A DNA stretch of 64,000 bases, taken from Pseudomonas sp. TH41 (GTDB taxonomy: Bacteria; Pseudomonadota; Gammaproteobacteria; Pseudomonadales; Pseudomonadaceae). The position numbers and the translations under genes were made by a program. The notes under the pieces were generated by a model. The model was given only the letters and a program-made list of their open reading frames with translations, did no database searches and had not been told where the DNA came from. Within the stretch, counting starts at the first letter, position 1. Every line of letters starts with the position of its first letter. Positions 1 to 8,529 of the stretch are shown one piece after another. Where the stretch lies: contig NZ_JAEKFH010000006.1 in the NCBI RefSeq assembly GCF_016650695.1, positions 620,001 to 684,000 of the forward strand, in the 5' to 3' direction.

Positions 1-1
1 A

Positions 2-466
2 TTCATAGGCAACTGGTGCCGTGATCGTGCTGCTGGGAGATACATCATTCCTCAGGAAGAGCAGCTCGCGGACGACAAGCGTCCTGATTTTAGAGTCCAG
101 AGCAGTTTGTTTGATGGGCCCGTTCCCGTTGAGCTGAAGCTCGCTGATAAATGGACTGGATCGCAGCTTTTTGAGCGCCTTGAGAATCAGCTGTGTGGTG
201 ACTATCTGCGAGACATTCGATCAAGCTGTGGAATCTTCCTACTGGTATGCCACGGGGACAAAAACACCTGGTCACCCCCTGGCAAAAAGCGACTAGCCTT
301 CGATGATCTGGTCACCGCTTTGCAACAGCACGGGGAGATCCTGGCGGCTCGGTACCCCAACGTTGAGGATATAAAGGTCATCGGTATTGACCTTACCAAA
401 CGAGGTGGACGTGCTGCGATCAAGCCCGCAAAGGCCGATAGGGAGGGGACACTTCGCAAGAAGTAA
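2..466 (+). CDS. C-terminal part of a PD-(D/E)XK nuclease-like protein
   Basis: The frame is open to the left edge of the window, so only the C-terminal ~154 residues are present. The visible part has the layout of a PD-(D/E)XK nuclease core: RPDFRV, a short loop, then PVPVELKLADKW (D...E-x-K), followed by a helix with QLCGDYL and a hydrophobic strand GIFLLVCHG. The tail is basic (KPAKADREGTLRKK). Such domains often sit at the C-terminus of large restriction or defence NTPases, but the rest of this protein lies outside the window, so the host protein is unknown. Fold assignment is by motif only. Confidence 0.5.
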   Translation, partial: FIGNWCRDRAAGRYIIPQEEQLADDKRPDFRVQSSLFDGPVPVELKLADKWTGSQLFERLENQLCGDYLRDIRSSCGIFLLVCHGDKNTWSPPGKKRLAFDDLVTALQQHGEILAARYPNVEDIKVIGIDLTKRGGRAAIKPAKADREGTLRKK

Positions 467-591
467 ACGACCATAAAAGTGCCCTTGAAATGGCTAAGCC
501 CACTGGACTAGAAGTAGAGGTTCGTGCTGACGTGGCTCGTTGAGATTGCCCCGATTTGCGCCATCCCGCTCAGAGCCGATAGGGATGGAGC

Positions 592-840
592 TTATTGGCT
601 ATGTAGTTGGTCGATCACTGCCAAGTAGCGCTGGAATGGCTCCGCAAGACGTTTGGGCAAGGTGCGGTGCCAGGTTCCACGTCGATACTCATTCCAGACG
701 TCTTCTTCGGGACGATGATTAATGATACCGAGCCGGTTCTTGTACCCCACCAAGGCATTGCCTTTGCCAGCCAGTAATGCGGCAATGGCAATGTGCATGA
801 GGTGACTCGGCACGTCCTGCGGTGTCCTGGGGCGATCCAA
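592..840 (-). CDS. Uncharacterised ORF, probably a gene remnant
   Basis: The 82-residue frame has a protein-like composition (for example VGYKNRLGIINHRP and GTWHRTLPKRLAEP), but I do not recognise a family. The open frame continues upstream to about position 902, immediately after the end of the Lrp/AsnC fragment, with no good start codon or ribosome binding site. The TTG used here is only the first possible start. It sits among several truncated genes, so a decayed fragment is the likeliest explanation. Confidence 0.25.
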   Translation of the reverse strand: MDRPRTPQDVPSHLMHIAIAALLAGKGNALVGYKNRLGIINHRPEEDVWNEYRRGTWHRTLPKRLAEPFQRYLAVIDQLHSQ

Positions 841-903
841 GGTGATCGTCAGGCAGCGGTGCTCGTGGAACGTAAGCGTCTGGCAATCACGTCTTGCGAG
901 CAG

Positions 904-1218
904 TTAATTGTCTGGGTCACTTCTCGGACGTACAGGTACCTGTTTGCGCACGGCATTGGACAGAACCAACGATGTCGTGACCGAACCATGGACGGCCAGC
1001 GCATCGACTATAGTCTCCAAATCAGCAGGCTGAGAAAACGCGCAACGGACTATGAAGCAGTCTTCTCCCGTGATCCTGTCAGCTTCTAGCACCTCAGGTA
1101 TGTTGTTAAACAACTCCAGATAGCGCTTGATGTGCTGGTGAGTTGTGCGAATGCGCAGAATCGCCTGCAACCCCAACCCTACCTCACGCAAACTTACCCG
1201 CGCGCTGTAACCCTCTAT
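904..1218 (-). pseudogene. Lrp/AsnC-family regulator, C-terminal fragment
   Basis: The reading frame encodes the effector-binding (RAM) domain of an Lrp/AsnC regulator. After GYSARVSLREVGLGLQ comes the beta-alpha-beta-beta-alpha-beta pattern with HIKRYLELFNNIPEVLEADRI, GEDCFIVRC and LETIVDAL, ending in a typical TSLVLSNAVRKQVPV tail. The N-terminal helix-turn-helix is absent. The frame stops being regulator-like at about position 1218, exactly where the truncated tnpT copy begins on the other strand. The breakpoint is therefore visible, and the fragment cannot bind DNA. Confidence 0.75.
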
Positions 1219-1831
1219 GACACCCCTGGCGCAGGGCGTCGCCGAACAACGTCAGGTGTTGACCGCAGAACGCGAACGGGTGGCGGCGGTCGAGGACCAG
1301 GCGCGTCAGGACGCGGCGCAATGTCGCCAGCAGGCGGCGGAGGCCTTGGCGGGGCGCCAGTCAGCCGAGTTGCGCCTGGCAGATTTGGAGCTGCTACTGT
1401 CCCAGCGCCAGACGCAGATCGAGGACCTGCAGCAGCATGAGAGTTTGCTGCACGAACGCCGCGAAGCGCTGCAGCACAACCTTACATTGCAGCAGGATCT
1501 GCAGGCGCTGCGGCTCAAGGCTGAACAGGAGCGCGTCGCGCAGGAGCGCTATGTCCGCGGCGTCGGAGATCGTGCGCACCGCGAGGTCGACCGCGCGCGA
1601 GAGGAGGGCAAGGCGATGTCGACTCAGCTCAAAGAGGCCAGTCGGCAGGTCGAGCAGTTGCAACGGCGGCTGGAGTCGATTCAAAACGAGCTCAGTCAAT
1701 CTCGGCAATCGGCAGCAGCACAGCACGCCCGTGCCGATACGCTGGAGCAACAACTGACGCAGGTGCGTAAGGCTCCCGGCGCCAAACGTAAGCCGAGCAC
1801 CAGAAAACCCCAGACGAATAGCTCCCCCTGA
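1217..1831 (+). pseudogene. tnpT: 5'-truncated tnpT (KfrA-like coiled-coil protein)
   Basis: The 204-residue frame is almost entirely heptad-like coiled coil rich in Q, E, R and A (AERERVAAVEDQARQDAAQ, VDRAREEGKAM) with a basic tail (KRKPSTRKP). It matches, residue by residue with scattered changes, the C-terminal two thirds of the intact tnpT at 33935-34792, but the N-terminal DNA-binding domain is missing. Homology starts at about 1223, directly at the Lrp breakpoint, so this copy was cut by a rearrangement. The ATG at 1217 is fortuitous. The protein, if made, could still dimerise but should not recognise the resolution site. Confidence 0.8.
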
Positions 1832-2010
1832 CAGATTATGGTGCCACTGCGATTAATATCGCGTGATGAGAACCACCCTATACAGAGCAAAGGCCTTCCA
1901 GCGTTTCCCCCGTCCAGACTCCAAGGCGTCCACGGTCGTACATTTGCAGAGCGCTCCTGGTCAAAGGCAGCTTTGATTACTGCCGGTCGCGAAGGGCTCT
2001 AATCGACCGA
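1223..2010 (+). repeat. Left copy of the tnpT direct repeat
   Basis: This segment is repeated in the same orientation at about 34190-34966. The coding parts share long identical stretches (for example GAACGGGTGGCGGCGGTCGA). Homology continues past the stop codon, weakly at first, and ends in a conserved GCCGGTCGCGAAGGGCTCTA block at about 1981-2009, immediately before an IS fragment. The two copies flank about 33 kb. Confidence 0.7.
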
Positions 2011-2240
2011 TTCTGTTGAAAAAGTAGCTCCCCTGTCTGGCCTGCGGCAAAATCTCTGCATTGGCCAGTAGGGAAGCACGCAGCATGATGGGACAGTTAT
2101 CGAGTGGGCAGGAACGGCTGTTTTACTCGTTCAACCTTGAAGATCACATCCCAGCCAATCACCTTCTGCGCAGCATTGATCGGTGTCTCGATCTGAGCGA
2201 CTTGCGCCATCACCTCGCCGATTTTTTTACAGCCTCGTGA
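2011..2240 (+). mobile_element. IS5/IS1182-like insertion sequence, 5' stub
   Basis: The stretch opens with an IS-like end (CTGTTGAAAAAGTAGCTC near 2013) and then encodes, from ATG 2085, the N-terminus of a DDE transposase of the DUF772 type (MMGQLSSGQERLFYSFNLED, then NHLLRSIDRCLDLSDLRHHLADF). Homology stops at about 2226 and a stop codon follows at 2238. Fewer than 50 of the roughly 350-450 residues expected for such transposases remain, so the element is dead. It abuts the tnpT repeat on its left and cuts the Lys-rich ORF on its right. Confidence 0.65.
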
Positions 2241-2385
2241 CAGCAGTTTTCCTGACGACTTTCGTGGCAGCGGCCGCTTTTTTTGAGACAGCCATTTTCT
2301 TGACGACCTTTCTCTTCCTGGAAGCATTCGTCTTCCCGGCGACAGCTGCCTCGCTGATGTCGTTCTTTTTGTTAGACGAACGCAA
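2227..2385 (-). CDS. Lys/Ala-rich small basic protein, probably truncated
   Basis: A 52-residue frame follows the DUF2945 gene by nine bases. Its product is dominated by lysine, arginine, alanine and valine (SRKRKVVKKMAVSKKAAAAT), resembling histone-H1-like tails of bacterial nucleoid proteins. The start (TTG 2385) is weak. The stop codon lies inside the adjoining IS transposase stub, so the C-terminus was probably lost when that element inserted or rearranged. The position directly after DUF2945 suggests the same transcript. Whether it is translated is uncertain. Confidence 0.3.
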   Translation of the reverse strand: MRSSNKKNDISEAAVAGKTNASRKRKVVKKMAVSKKAAAATKVVRKTAVTRL

Positions 2386-2394
2386 TATGGGTTC

Positions 2395-2607
2395 TCAGCT
2401 GATTTTGTGCAGCGCCGCGCCCTTATGCATCGCAATGTGCTCGGTCTTGTCGCTCTTGATTTCGTACTGCGGTTCGTCGGCGCTAGCGTGGTGAGTGTAG
2501 CCCTTGTATTCGGTGTCTTTCGTATGCACCTTGATGACCGTGCCACTTACGCGGCCCGCTTCCGAATTCCAGCTCACGTGGTCGCCTACCTTGAATTTTG
2601 TGACCAT
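2395..2607 (-). CDS. DUF2945 (hypervirulence-associated TUDOR-like) protein
   Basis: This 70-residue protein has the family hallmarks: FKVGDHVSWNSEAGRVSGTVIKVHTKD near the N-terminus and PQYEIKSDKTEHIAMHKGAALHKI at the end. It forms a small SH3/TUDOR-like barrel of unknown molecular role. A clear AGGAGA ribosome binding site precedes ATG 2607. It starts 25 bases after the NO reductase stop on the same strand, so both genes are probably co-transcribed. Family members often accompany stress genes on islands; no function is proven. Confidence 0.85.
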   Translation of the reverse strand: MVTKFKVGDHVSWNSEAGRVSGTVIKVHTKDTEYKGYTHHASADEPQYEIKSDKTEHIAMHKGAALHKIS

Positions 2608-2631
2608 TTGAATGAGTTCTCCTGATGCTGT

Positions 2632-4956
2632 TCAAGACTTAAAAGAGACTTTCGGATCGTAGGATTCTCGTGTCGCGCGCACGCCGATGTAGGCTTTGAT
2701 TGCGGCGATAACCAATGGCATCGCGCCGAAGATGATGAACACCAGGTCGCCAGGGAGACGCAGCCACTCGATCAGGCGGGCGGCATGGGTGCCTGTATAT
2801 TCCAGGCTACGCGCATGCCAGTAACCGTGTTGCACCACATCCCACACCTGCAGCACGCCGCCGGGAAACAGGCTCAACGCTACCATCAGCAGCAGGCCGA
2901 TGTTGGTGCCCCAGAAACCGACTCGGATGTATTTCTCAATAGCTGGCCAGCGCGCGTCATCGGTAGTCTGGCGCAGCACGAATACCATCAATGCGATGGC
3001 CAGCATGCCGAACACACCCATCATCGCGGCATGGCCATGGTTGGGCGTGAGGATGGTGCCGACCTCGTAATAGCTGATGATCGGCAGGTTAATCAGGAAG
3101 CCGAACACGCCCGCACCGAGGAAATTCCAGAAACCCACCGCGATCAGGAAATAGAATGTCCACTTGTGCGGTACCGCGATGGGCCGATCACAGATATCGC
3201 AGTCGCCGCGGGTCGTGCGCACGAAATCCCAGGCATCCAGTGTCAGCAGGGTCAGCGGCACCACTTCCAGCACCGAGAACATCGCCGACATCGCCATGTT
3301 GAATTGGCTCTGGCCATTGAAATACCAGTGATGACCGGTGCCGATCAGACCACCACCGAAATACAGGATGGCGTCCAGATAGATCAGCCGCAGCGCGGTG
3401 TTTCGCCGGGTCAGGCCGAGCTGGAAGAACGTGAGTGCCACCACTGTGGTGGCGAAGAACTCGAAGAAGCCTTCTACCCACAGATGGATGATCCAGAAGC
3501 GCCAGGTGTCGACAACTGTGAAGTTGGTCTTTGCGTCAAAGAACAGTGCCGGCAGGTAGAACACAGGTATCGCCAGTGACGCGTACAGGAACATCCGCGC
3601 CAGCGGCCGTGCCTCCGGATTGGCCACCGTGCGTGGCCGCGCCAGCCACCACAACATGGCAAACCAGCCGAGCAGGCCGACTACCAGTAGGTATTGCCAG
3701 AAACGACCGATTTCCAGGTATTCCCAGCCCTGGTCGCCGAACCAGAACCACCACTTGCCCAGTAGGCCGGACATACCCGCCCATTCGCCGAGCAGGCTCG
3801 CGCCGATCACCACGACAAACGCCGCGAACAGCACATTGATCACCGGCACCAGCCAGCGCGGCTCGTCGGCACGCAGCGAGCGGCCCAGGAACAGCGCCGC
3901 AGCGACATAGGCTGTGGCGATCCAGAAAATCGCCGTCTGCAGATGCCAAACCCGCAGCAGATTGCTGGGAAAGATGTTCTCCAGTTGGAAGCCGTAGAAG
4001 CTGCCGGGGTCTGCCCGGAAATGGGATACGCCGCCGCCCACCAACGTCTGCATCAGGAACAGTAGTATCACCACCACGAAAAATTTCACCAGCGCACGCT
4101 GGCCGCGGCTGGCCTGTCCCGGAATGACCTGAGGGTGCACATGATGACCACGGTTGACCCAGCCCAGATAATCGAACTTGCCGAATACCAGCAACACCGC
4201 GCCAATGCCACCGATTAGCACCACAAGGCTCAGCGCGCTCCACAGCAAGGTACCCGGCGGCGGTCGATTCCCGACTTCCGGATCGTAGGGGAAATTGTTG
4301 GTATATGAGTAATTGCTGCCTGGGCGATTGGCGACCGAAGCCCACGCCGCCCAAGTGACGAACGCGCTGAACTGGTGCAGTTTGACCGGGTCGGTAATCA
4401 GATCGGGCTTGAGGCCCCCATTGCGCGCCGGATCATGGAAGTAACTCTTCCAGTGGTCGGTCTGCTGGCGATACGCGTCCGCTTCCGGGGCGCTGAGTGA
4501 TAGCGTGTCGTGGTCGGCGTCGTAGCGATTGGTCTTCAACGTCACCGCGACTTGAGCGCGGACCGATGCCGCCTGGATCGGTGTCAGTTCGGCCATTGGC
4601 TTGCCGTATTGCTGCTGCGCCAACGCTGAGGCGATGTCGTCACCGATCTCGTGCAGTGCTTCGGCGGAATAGTCGGGGCCGAGGTAGGCGCCATGTCCCC
4701 AGATGGTGCCATTGTCCATCAAGCCGTAACGCAGGAACAGCGCCTGGCCGTTGCTGATGTCGTCAGCGGTGAAGACGGTGGCGCCGCTGGCGTCCTTGAC
4801 CTGGCCCGGTATCGGCGGCGCATTGCGATAAGCCAACAGGGTGATCGCCATCAGGGCAACCAGGCCGAATACCAGAACGATCAGTACCGAACGGACCCAC
4901 CACGGCGACAACGGAGAGTCTTCGGGTTCGTCCTTCGGTTGCGCGGCTTCGGCCAT
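2632..4956 (-). CDS. norB: Quinol-dependent nitric oxide reductase (qNOR), single subunit
   Basis: The enzyme reduces 2 NO to N2O at a heme b3/non-heme iron centre in the inner membrane, taking electrons from quinol. About 775 residues fit the fused qNOR type: an N-terminal hydrophilic cytochrome-c-like domain after the first membrane helix (no CxxCH, as expected), then a heme-copper-oxidase-like core of about 13 helices. Ligand-region motifs are visible: GTGHHWYFNGQ (around residue 539), TPNHGHAAMMG (around 639) and VEGFFEFFATTVVAL, which carries conserved glutamates. I prefer ATG 4956 because a GAAAGG precedes it; ATG 4986 is also in frame. No NorR gene or clear Anr/Dnr site lies next to it. 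The likely role is NO detoxification rather than full denitrification, since no nir or nos genes are present. Confidence 0.92.
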   Translation of the reverse strand: MAEAAQPKDEPEDSPLSPWWVRSVLIVLVFGLVALMAITLLAYRNAPPIPGQVKDASGATVFTADDISNGQALFLRYGLMDNGTIWGHGAYLGPDYSAEALHEIGDDIASALAQQQYGKPMAELTPIQAASVRAQVAVTLKTNRYDADHDTLSLSAPEADAYRQQTDHWKSYFHDPARNGGLKPDLITDPVKLHQFSAFVTWAAWASVANRPGSNYSYTNNFPYDPEVGNRPPPGTLLWSALSLVVLIGGIGAVLLVFGKFDYLGWVNRGHHVHPQVIPGQASRGQRALVKFFVVVILLFLMQTLVGGGVSHFRADPGSFYGFQLENIFPSNLLRVWHLQTAIFWIATAYVAAALFLGRSLRADEPRWLVPVINVLFAAFVVVIGASLLGEWAGMSGLLGKWWFWFGDQGWEYLEIGRFWQYLLVVGLLGWFAMLWWLARPRTVANPEARPLARMFLYASLAIPVFYLPALFFDAKTNFTVVDTWRFWIIHLWVEGFFEFFATTVVALTFFQLGLTRRNTALRLIYLDAILYFGGGLIGTGHHWYFNGQSQFNMAMSAMFSVLEVVPLTLLTLDAWDFVRTTRGDCDICDRPIAVPHKWTFYFLIAVGFWNFLGAGVFGFLINLPIISYYEVGTILTPNHGHAAMMGVFGMLAIALMVFVLRQTTDDARWPAIEKYIRVGFWGTNIGLLLMVALSLFPGGVLQVWDVVQHGYWHARSLEYTGTHAARLIEWLRLPGDLVFIIFGAMPLVIAAIKAYIGVRATRESYDPKVSFKS

Positions 4957-5279
4957 GAACCTTTCATCTCTTTGACTTGGAAGCATCGTGGCGTGTCGGC
5001 ATGACTCGCTTGGAGATTCTGCAACTTGGCGAGATTACGGCGGTGCGGCGCTGTGACGGCTAAGTGTAGTGTGCGGATTACGCGGGCGACGATTCGTTTT
5101 CAGTCAGCGACGCTTCACCGCCCGCTCTATAACTCGCGCCGATGCAAATTCGCCCTGTCGTCATCAACATCTATGCTCCATGTGAGGAGTTTTCCTGAGC
5201 GATCGGATATGGTCGCCGGGCGCTTGCCGGCTCAACGAGCTGTCCACTCTCGTCGTAATTGGTGGAGGAGAAAAGAGCC

Positions 5280-5987
5280 GTGATCGACGTACAGGTCTAT
5301 CGCTACCACCCGGAACAAGATCGGTCGTCTTGGATGCAGTCGTTGTCGTTGCCCGAGGAGTCCCGGGTGCGAATGGTGCTGGATGCGCTGGAGTTCCTGC
5401 ATGAGGCAGATCAGACGCTAGTCTATCGGCGCTCCTGTCGGGAGGGGGTTTGCGGCTCGGATGGCATGAATATCAACGGCAAGAACAGGTTGGCTTGCAT
5501 CACGCCGGTTTCGGAGGCCCTGGGCACGGCCAGCCTACTGATCATCAGACCTTTGCCCGGCATGCCGGTCATCCGCGATCTGGTCGTCGATCAGAGTCTC
5601 TTCTTTCAGCAGTATGAGAGTATCAAGCCATGGCTGATCAACCACGAGCCAGCACCGGCTATCGAGCGTCTCCAGTCTCCTGAGGAGCGCGCCAAGCTCG
5701 ACGGGCTGTATGAATGCATCCTCTGTGTTTGCTGTTCCTCGCAATGTCCATCCTGGTGGTGGAATCCCGAAAAGTTCGTAGGTCCAGCCGGGCTGTTGCA
5801 AGCTTGGCGTTTCATCACCGACAGCCGCGATCAGGCCACGGCGCAACGGCTAGAACGGCTGGAGGACCCGTTCAGCTTGTTCCGTTGCCGCAGCATCGGA
5901 AACTGTTCATGGGTCTGCCCCAAGGGCCTCAATCCCATGGGGGCCATCGGAAAGATTCGCCAGGAGCTGTTCCGAAAATCCACCTAG
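5280..5987 (+). CDS. Orphan succinate dehydrogenase/fumarate reductase iron-sulfur subunit
   Basis: This is an SdhB/FrdB-type electron-transfer subunit of about 235 residues. All three cluster motifs are seen: the [2Fe-2S] set CREGVCGSDGMNINGKNRLAC, the [4Fe-4S] set CILCVCCSSQCP and the [3Fe-4S]/[4Fe-4S] set CRSIGNCSWVCPKGLNP. GTG 5280 is chosen because GGAGGAG lies nine bases upstream and the product then starts like known SdhB (VIDVQVYRY). No sdhA, sdhC or sdhD is nearby, so it must either work with the housekeeping complex or serve another quinone-linked role. It is divergent from the NO reductase gene across about 320 bases. Confidence 0.88.
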   Translation: MIDVQVYRYHPEQDRSSWMQSLSLPEESRVRMVLDALEFLHEADQTLVYRRSCREGVCGSDGMNINGKNRLACITPVSEALGTASLLIIRPLPGMPVIRDLVVDQSLFFQQYESIKPWLINHEPAPAIERLQSPEERAKLDGLYECILCVCCSSQCPSWWWNPEKFVGPAGLLQAWRFITDSRDQATAQRLERLEDPFSLFRCRSIGNCSWVCPKGLNPMGAIGKIRQELFRKST

Positions 5988-6068
5988 GACGTTGGATCAA
6001 CGCAATGAATTGGCTCGGCTTCCAAAGACTCCTTAGAGTGCCTTTTTAATACGAGGGATCAACGGCGA

Positions 6069-6614
6069 ATGTTCGAAGCGCCAGTCGTTTATACAATAGG
6101 GCACTCCACCAGAACCCTTCCGGAGTTTATCGAATTACTTCAGTTCAGGAAGGTCGAGTGGGTCGTGGATATTCGTAGTGTGCCGCGATCTCGAACTAAT
6201 CCCCAGTTCAATCTGGATAGACTACCGGAGGCGCTTGCTGCGCAGAAAATCGGTTATATCCAAATACTGGAGCTGGGTGGATTACGAAAAAAATCAAAAA
6301 TAGTGGCGCCGGATATTAACGGGTTTTGGATCAACCAAAGTTTTCATAACTATGCTGATTACGCATTGTCCGATGATTTTGAATCGGGACTCTCACGATT
6401 GTCAGCGCTCAGTCAGGACCAACAGTGCGTGATCATGTGTGCGGAAGCCGTCTGGTGGCGTTGCCATCGTCGGATCGTTGCTGACTACCTTCTCCACCGC
6501 GGCCGGATAGTCGTGCATCTGATGGGCCGGGCCAAAGCTGAATCAGCAACATTGAATCGGGCCGCGACCCCTGCGGGGCATTCCCTTGTCTACCCGGCGC
6601 AGACTGTCGGATGA
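6069..6614 (+). CDS. DUF488 family protein
   Basis: The 181-residue protein begins with the family signature TIGHSTRTLPEFIELL, followed by WVVDIRSVPRSR, and contains the conserved CAEAVWWRCHRRIVADYLL with its cysteine and histidine. The fold is Rossmann-like and the biochemical function is unknown. Such genes recur on stress islands beside nucleotide- and sugar-phosphate enzymes. Base composition is more AT-rich than its neighbours (several AAA and TTT runs), which suggests a separate origin. It lies 81 bases after the SdhB-like gene. Confidence 0.85.
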   Translation: MFEAPVVYTIGHSTRTLPEFIELLQFRKVEWVVDIRSVPRSRTNPQFNLDRLPEALAAQKIGYIQILELGGLRKKSKIVAPDINGFWINQSFHNYADYALSDDFESGLSRLSALSQDQQCVIMCAEAVWWRCHRRIVADYLLHRGRIVVHLMGRAKAESATLNRAATPAGHSLVYPAQTVG

Positions 6615-6806
6615 GGTGTGCCTGACATGGGGGTTGACGGCGCGGTACACATCTCTAAGTGCGGCATCGTACCGATCACACATTGGTTGTTGTGCATTCT
6701 GACTACACTGAAAAGCGAACATGAATCTGGCGTCTCGATCATTTTTCACGGCGATTAGCTGCCGGAAACTCGCCACCGCTGACGCGCCCGACTGAGCAAG
6801 CAAGTC

Positions 6807-8450
6807 ATGAAAAAGTCAAATGCAGCGTGCTCGCCATCTCTGACACAGTGCCCTGCCTGGAAAGCACTTCAGGTGCATTATCAGGCGGTGTCCAAACTGC
6901 ACCTGCGACAATTGTTTGGCGACGATCCTAAACGTGGCGAGCGCTTCAGCACGCAAGCATGCGGACTTTACCTCGATTACTCAAAAAACCGCGTCACCGA
7001 TGAAACGATTCATTTGCTTCTGCAACTGGCTGAGGCGCGTGGCTTGCGCGAACGTATCGAAGCAATGTTCACGGGCCAGAAAATTAATGTGACGGAGCAA
7101 CGCGCGGTACTTCACATCGCGCTGCGCGCACCCAAGGAGGAGCGAATTGTGGTCGACGGCATCGACATCGTGCCGCAAGTCCACACGATGCTCGATGAAA
7201 TGGCCGATTTCGCGCGCAAAATTCGGGGCGGTGAATGGCTGGGCTTTACAGGCCTGCCAATCTGTAATGTGGTCAATATCGGTATAGGCGGCTCTGATCT
7301 CGGGCCGGAGATGGCCTATGATGCGTTGCGCCATTACCGTCAGCGCAACTTGACACTCCGATTCATTTCGAATGTCGACGGTACTGCTTTTTTCGAGGCA
7401 ACACGCGATCTTGACCCCGCACAAACGCTGTTCATTATCTGTTCGAAAACCTTCAAAACACTCGAGACATTGACCAACGCCCACACCGCGCGTGATTGGA
7501 TTTTAAGCAAACTTGGAAATGAGCGGGCAATCTCGAAGCATTTTGTGGCCGTTTCGACCAATGCCGAGGCGGTTACCCAGTTCGGCATCGATACCCAGCA
7601 TATGTTTCGCTTGTGGGATTGGGATGGTGGTCGCTACTCGATGGATTCGGCGATTGGTTTGTCGACGATGCTGGCCATCGGGCCGGAAAATTTCCGTGCG
7701 ATGCTGTCCGGCTTTCATGCCATGGACCAGCACTTTCGCAGCACACCGTTCGACCAGAATCTGCCGGCCCTGATGGGGTTGCTCGCCGTCTGGTACAACA
7801 ATTTCTTCGGTGCTCAAACCGTCGCCGTGCTGCCCTATGAGCAATACCTGAAGCGCTTTCCAGCCTATCTGCAGCAGTTGACGATGGAGAGTAATGGCAA
7901 ACACGTTACGCTCGATGGCGCACGCGTCGATTATCCAACGGGCCCCGTCTATTGGGGTGAACCCGGCACCAATGGCCAGCATTCGTTCTATCAGCTTATC
8001 CATCAAGGTACGCCGTTGATCCCGTGTGACTTTATCGGTTTCTGCCAGGCATTGAACGTCTTGCAGCCGCATCACGATCTCTTGATGGCGAATCTGTTCG
8101 CCCAGACTGAGGCGCTTGCTTTCGGCCGAACGGAAGCAGAAGTCAAAGCGGCGGGAGTACCTGACTGGCTGGTACCGCATCGCATTTTTGAAGGCAATCG
8201 CCCCACCAACACCCTCCTTGCCGAACGGCTGACGCCGGAAACCTTGGGGAGTCTCGTCGCACTTTACGAACACAGTGTCTTTACTCAAGGAACGATCTGG
8301 AACATCGATTCATTCGATCAGTGGGGCGTCGAACTTGGCAAGTCGATGGCGCAGATAACCCTCCCTGAGTTGACCGCCGATGCTGAACCCTTGCTAAAGC
8401 ATGACAGCTCGACCAATGCGCTCATCCGGCGCTATCGTCAACTCAGGTAA
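6807..8450 (+). CDS. pgi: Glucose-6-phosphate isomerase
   Basis: The enzyme interconverts glucose-6-phosphate and fructose-6-phosphate in the cytosol. At 547 residues it has the length of the large bacterial PGI form. Signatures are intact: NIGIGGSDLGPEMAYDAL, the SIS-domain phosphate-binding region VSTNAEAVTQFGID, WGEPGTNGQHSFYQLIHQGT with the ring-opening histidine region, and the C-terminal lysine motif DQWGVELGKSMA. It starts a run with class I aldolase and a histidine phosphatase (the next gene begins 79 bases after the stop). Pseudomonas normally carries its own chromosomal pgi elsewhere, so this is probably a second, island-borne copy. Confidence 0.95.
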   Translation: MKKSNAACSPSLTQCPAWKALQVHYQAVSKLHLRQLFGDDPKRGERFSTQACGLYLDYSKNRVTDETIHLLLQLAEARGLRERIEAMFTGQKINVTEQRAVLHIALRAPKEERIVVDGIDIVPQVHTMLDEMADFARKIRGGEWLGFTGLPICNVVNIGIGGSDLGPEMAYDALRHYRQRNLTLRFISNVDGTAFFEATRDLDPAQTLFIICSKTFKTLETLTNAHTARDWILSKLGNERAISKHFVAVSTNAEAVTQFGIDTQHMFRLWDWDGGRYSMDSAIGLSTMLAIGPENFRAMLSGFHAMDQHFRSTPFDQNLPALMGLLAVWYNNFFGAQTVAVLPYEQYLKRFPAYLQQLTMESNGKHVTLDGARVDYPTGPVYWGEPGTNGQHSFYQLIHQGTPLIPCDFIGFCQALNVLQPHHDLLMANLFAQTEALAFGRTEAEVKAAGVPDWLVPHRIFEGNRPTNTLLAERLTPETLGSLVALYEHSVFTQGTIWNIDSFDQWGVELGKSMAQITLPELTADAEPLLKHDSSTNALIRRYRQLR

Positions 8451-8529
8451 GGGTAATCATGAACCGCATGGATGTTGGGCGATGGGACATATTGGAGCGC
8501 GTGATTCCGCTGTTAACAAGGGGTTGAAT

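Noticed and set aside
904..1218. Functional pairing of the Lrp fragment with the LysE exporter at 24906
   Set aside because: Lrp-LysE pairs are common when adjacent, but these are 24 kb apart, and the regulator has lost its DNA-binding domain.
4987..5279. Anr/Dnr box or sigma-54/NorR promoter for the NO reductase
   Set aside because: I looked for TTGAT-N4-ATCAA and for GG-N10-GC on the relevant strand. Only partial matches (around CAAGTTGCAGAATC on the minus strand) were found, with the -24 GG missing.
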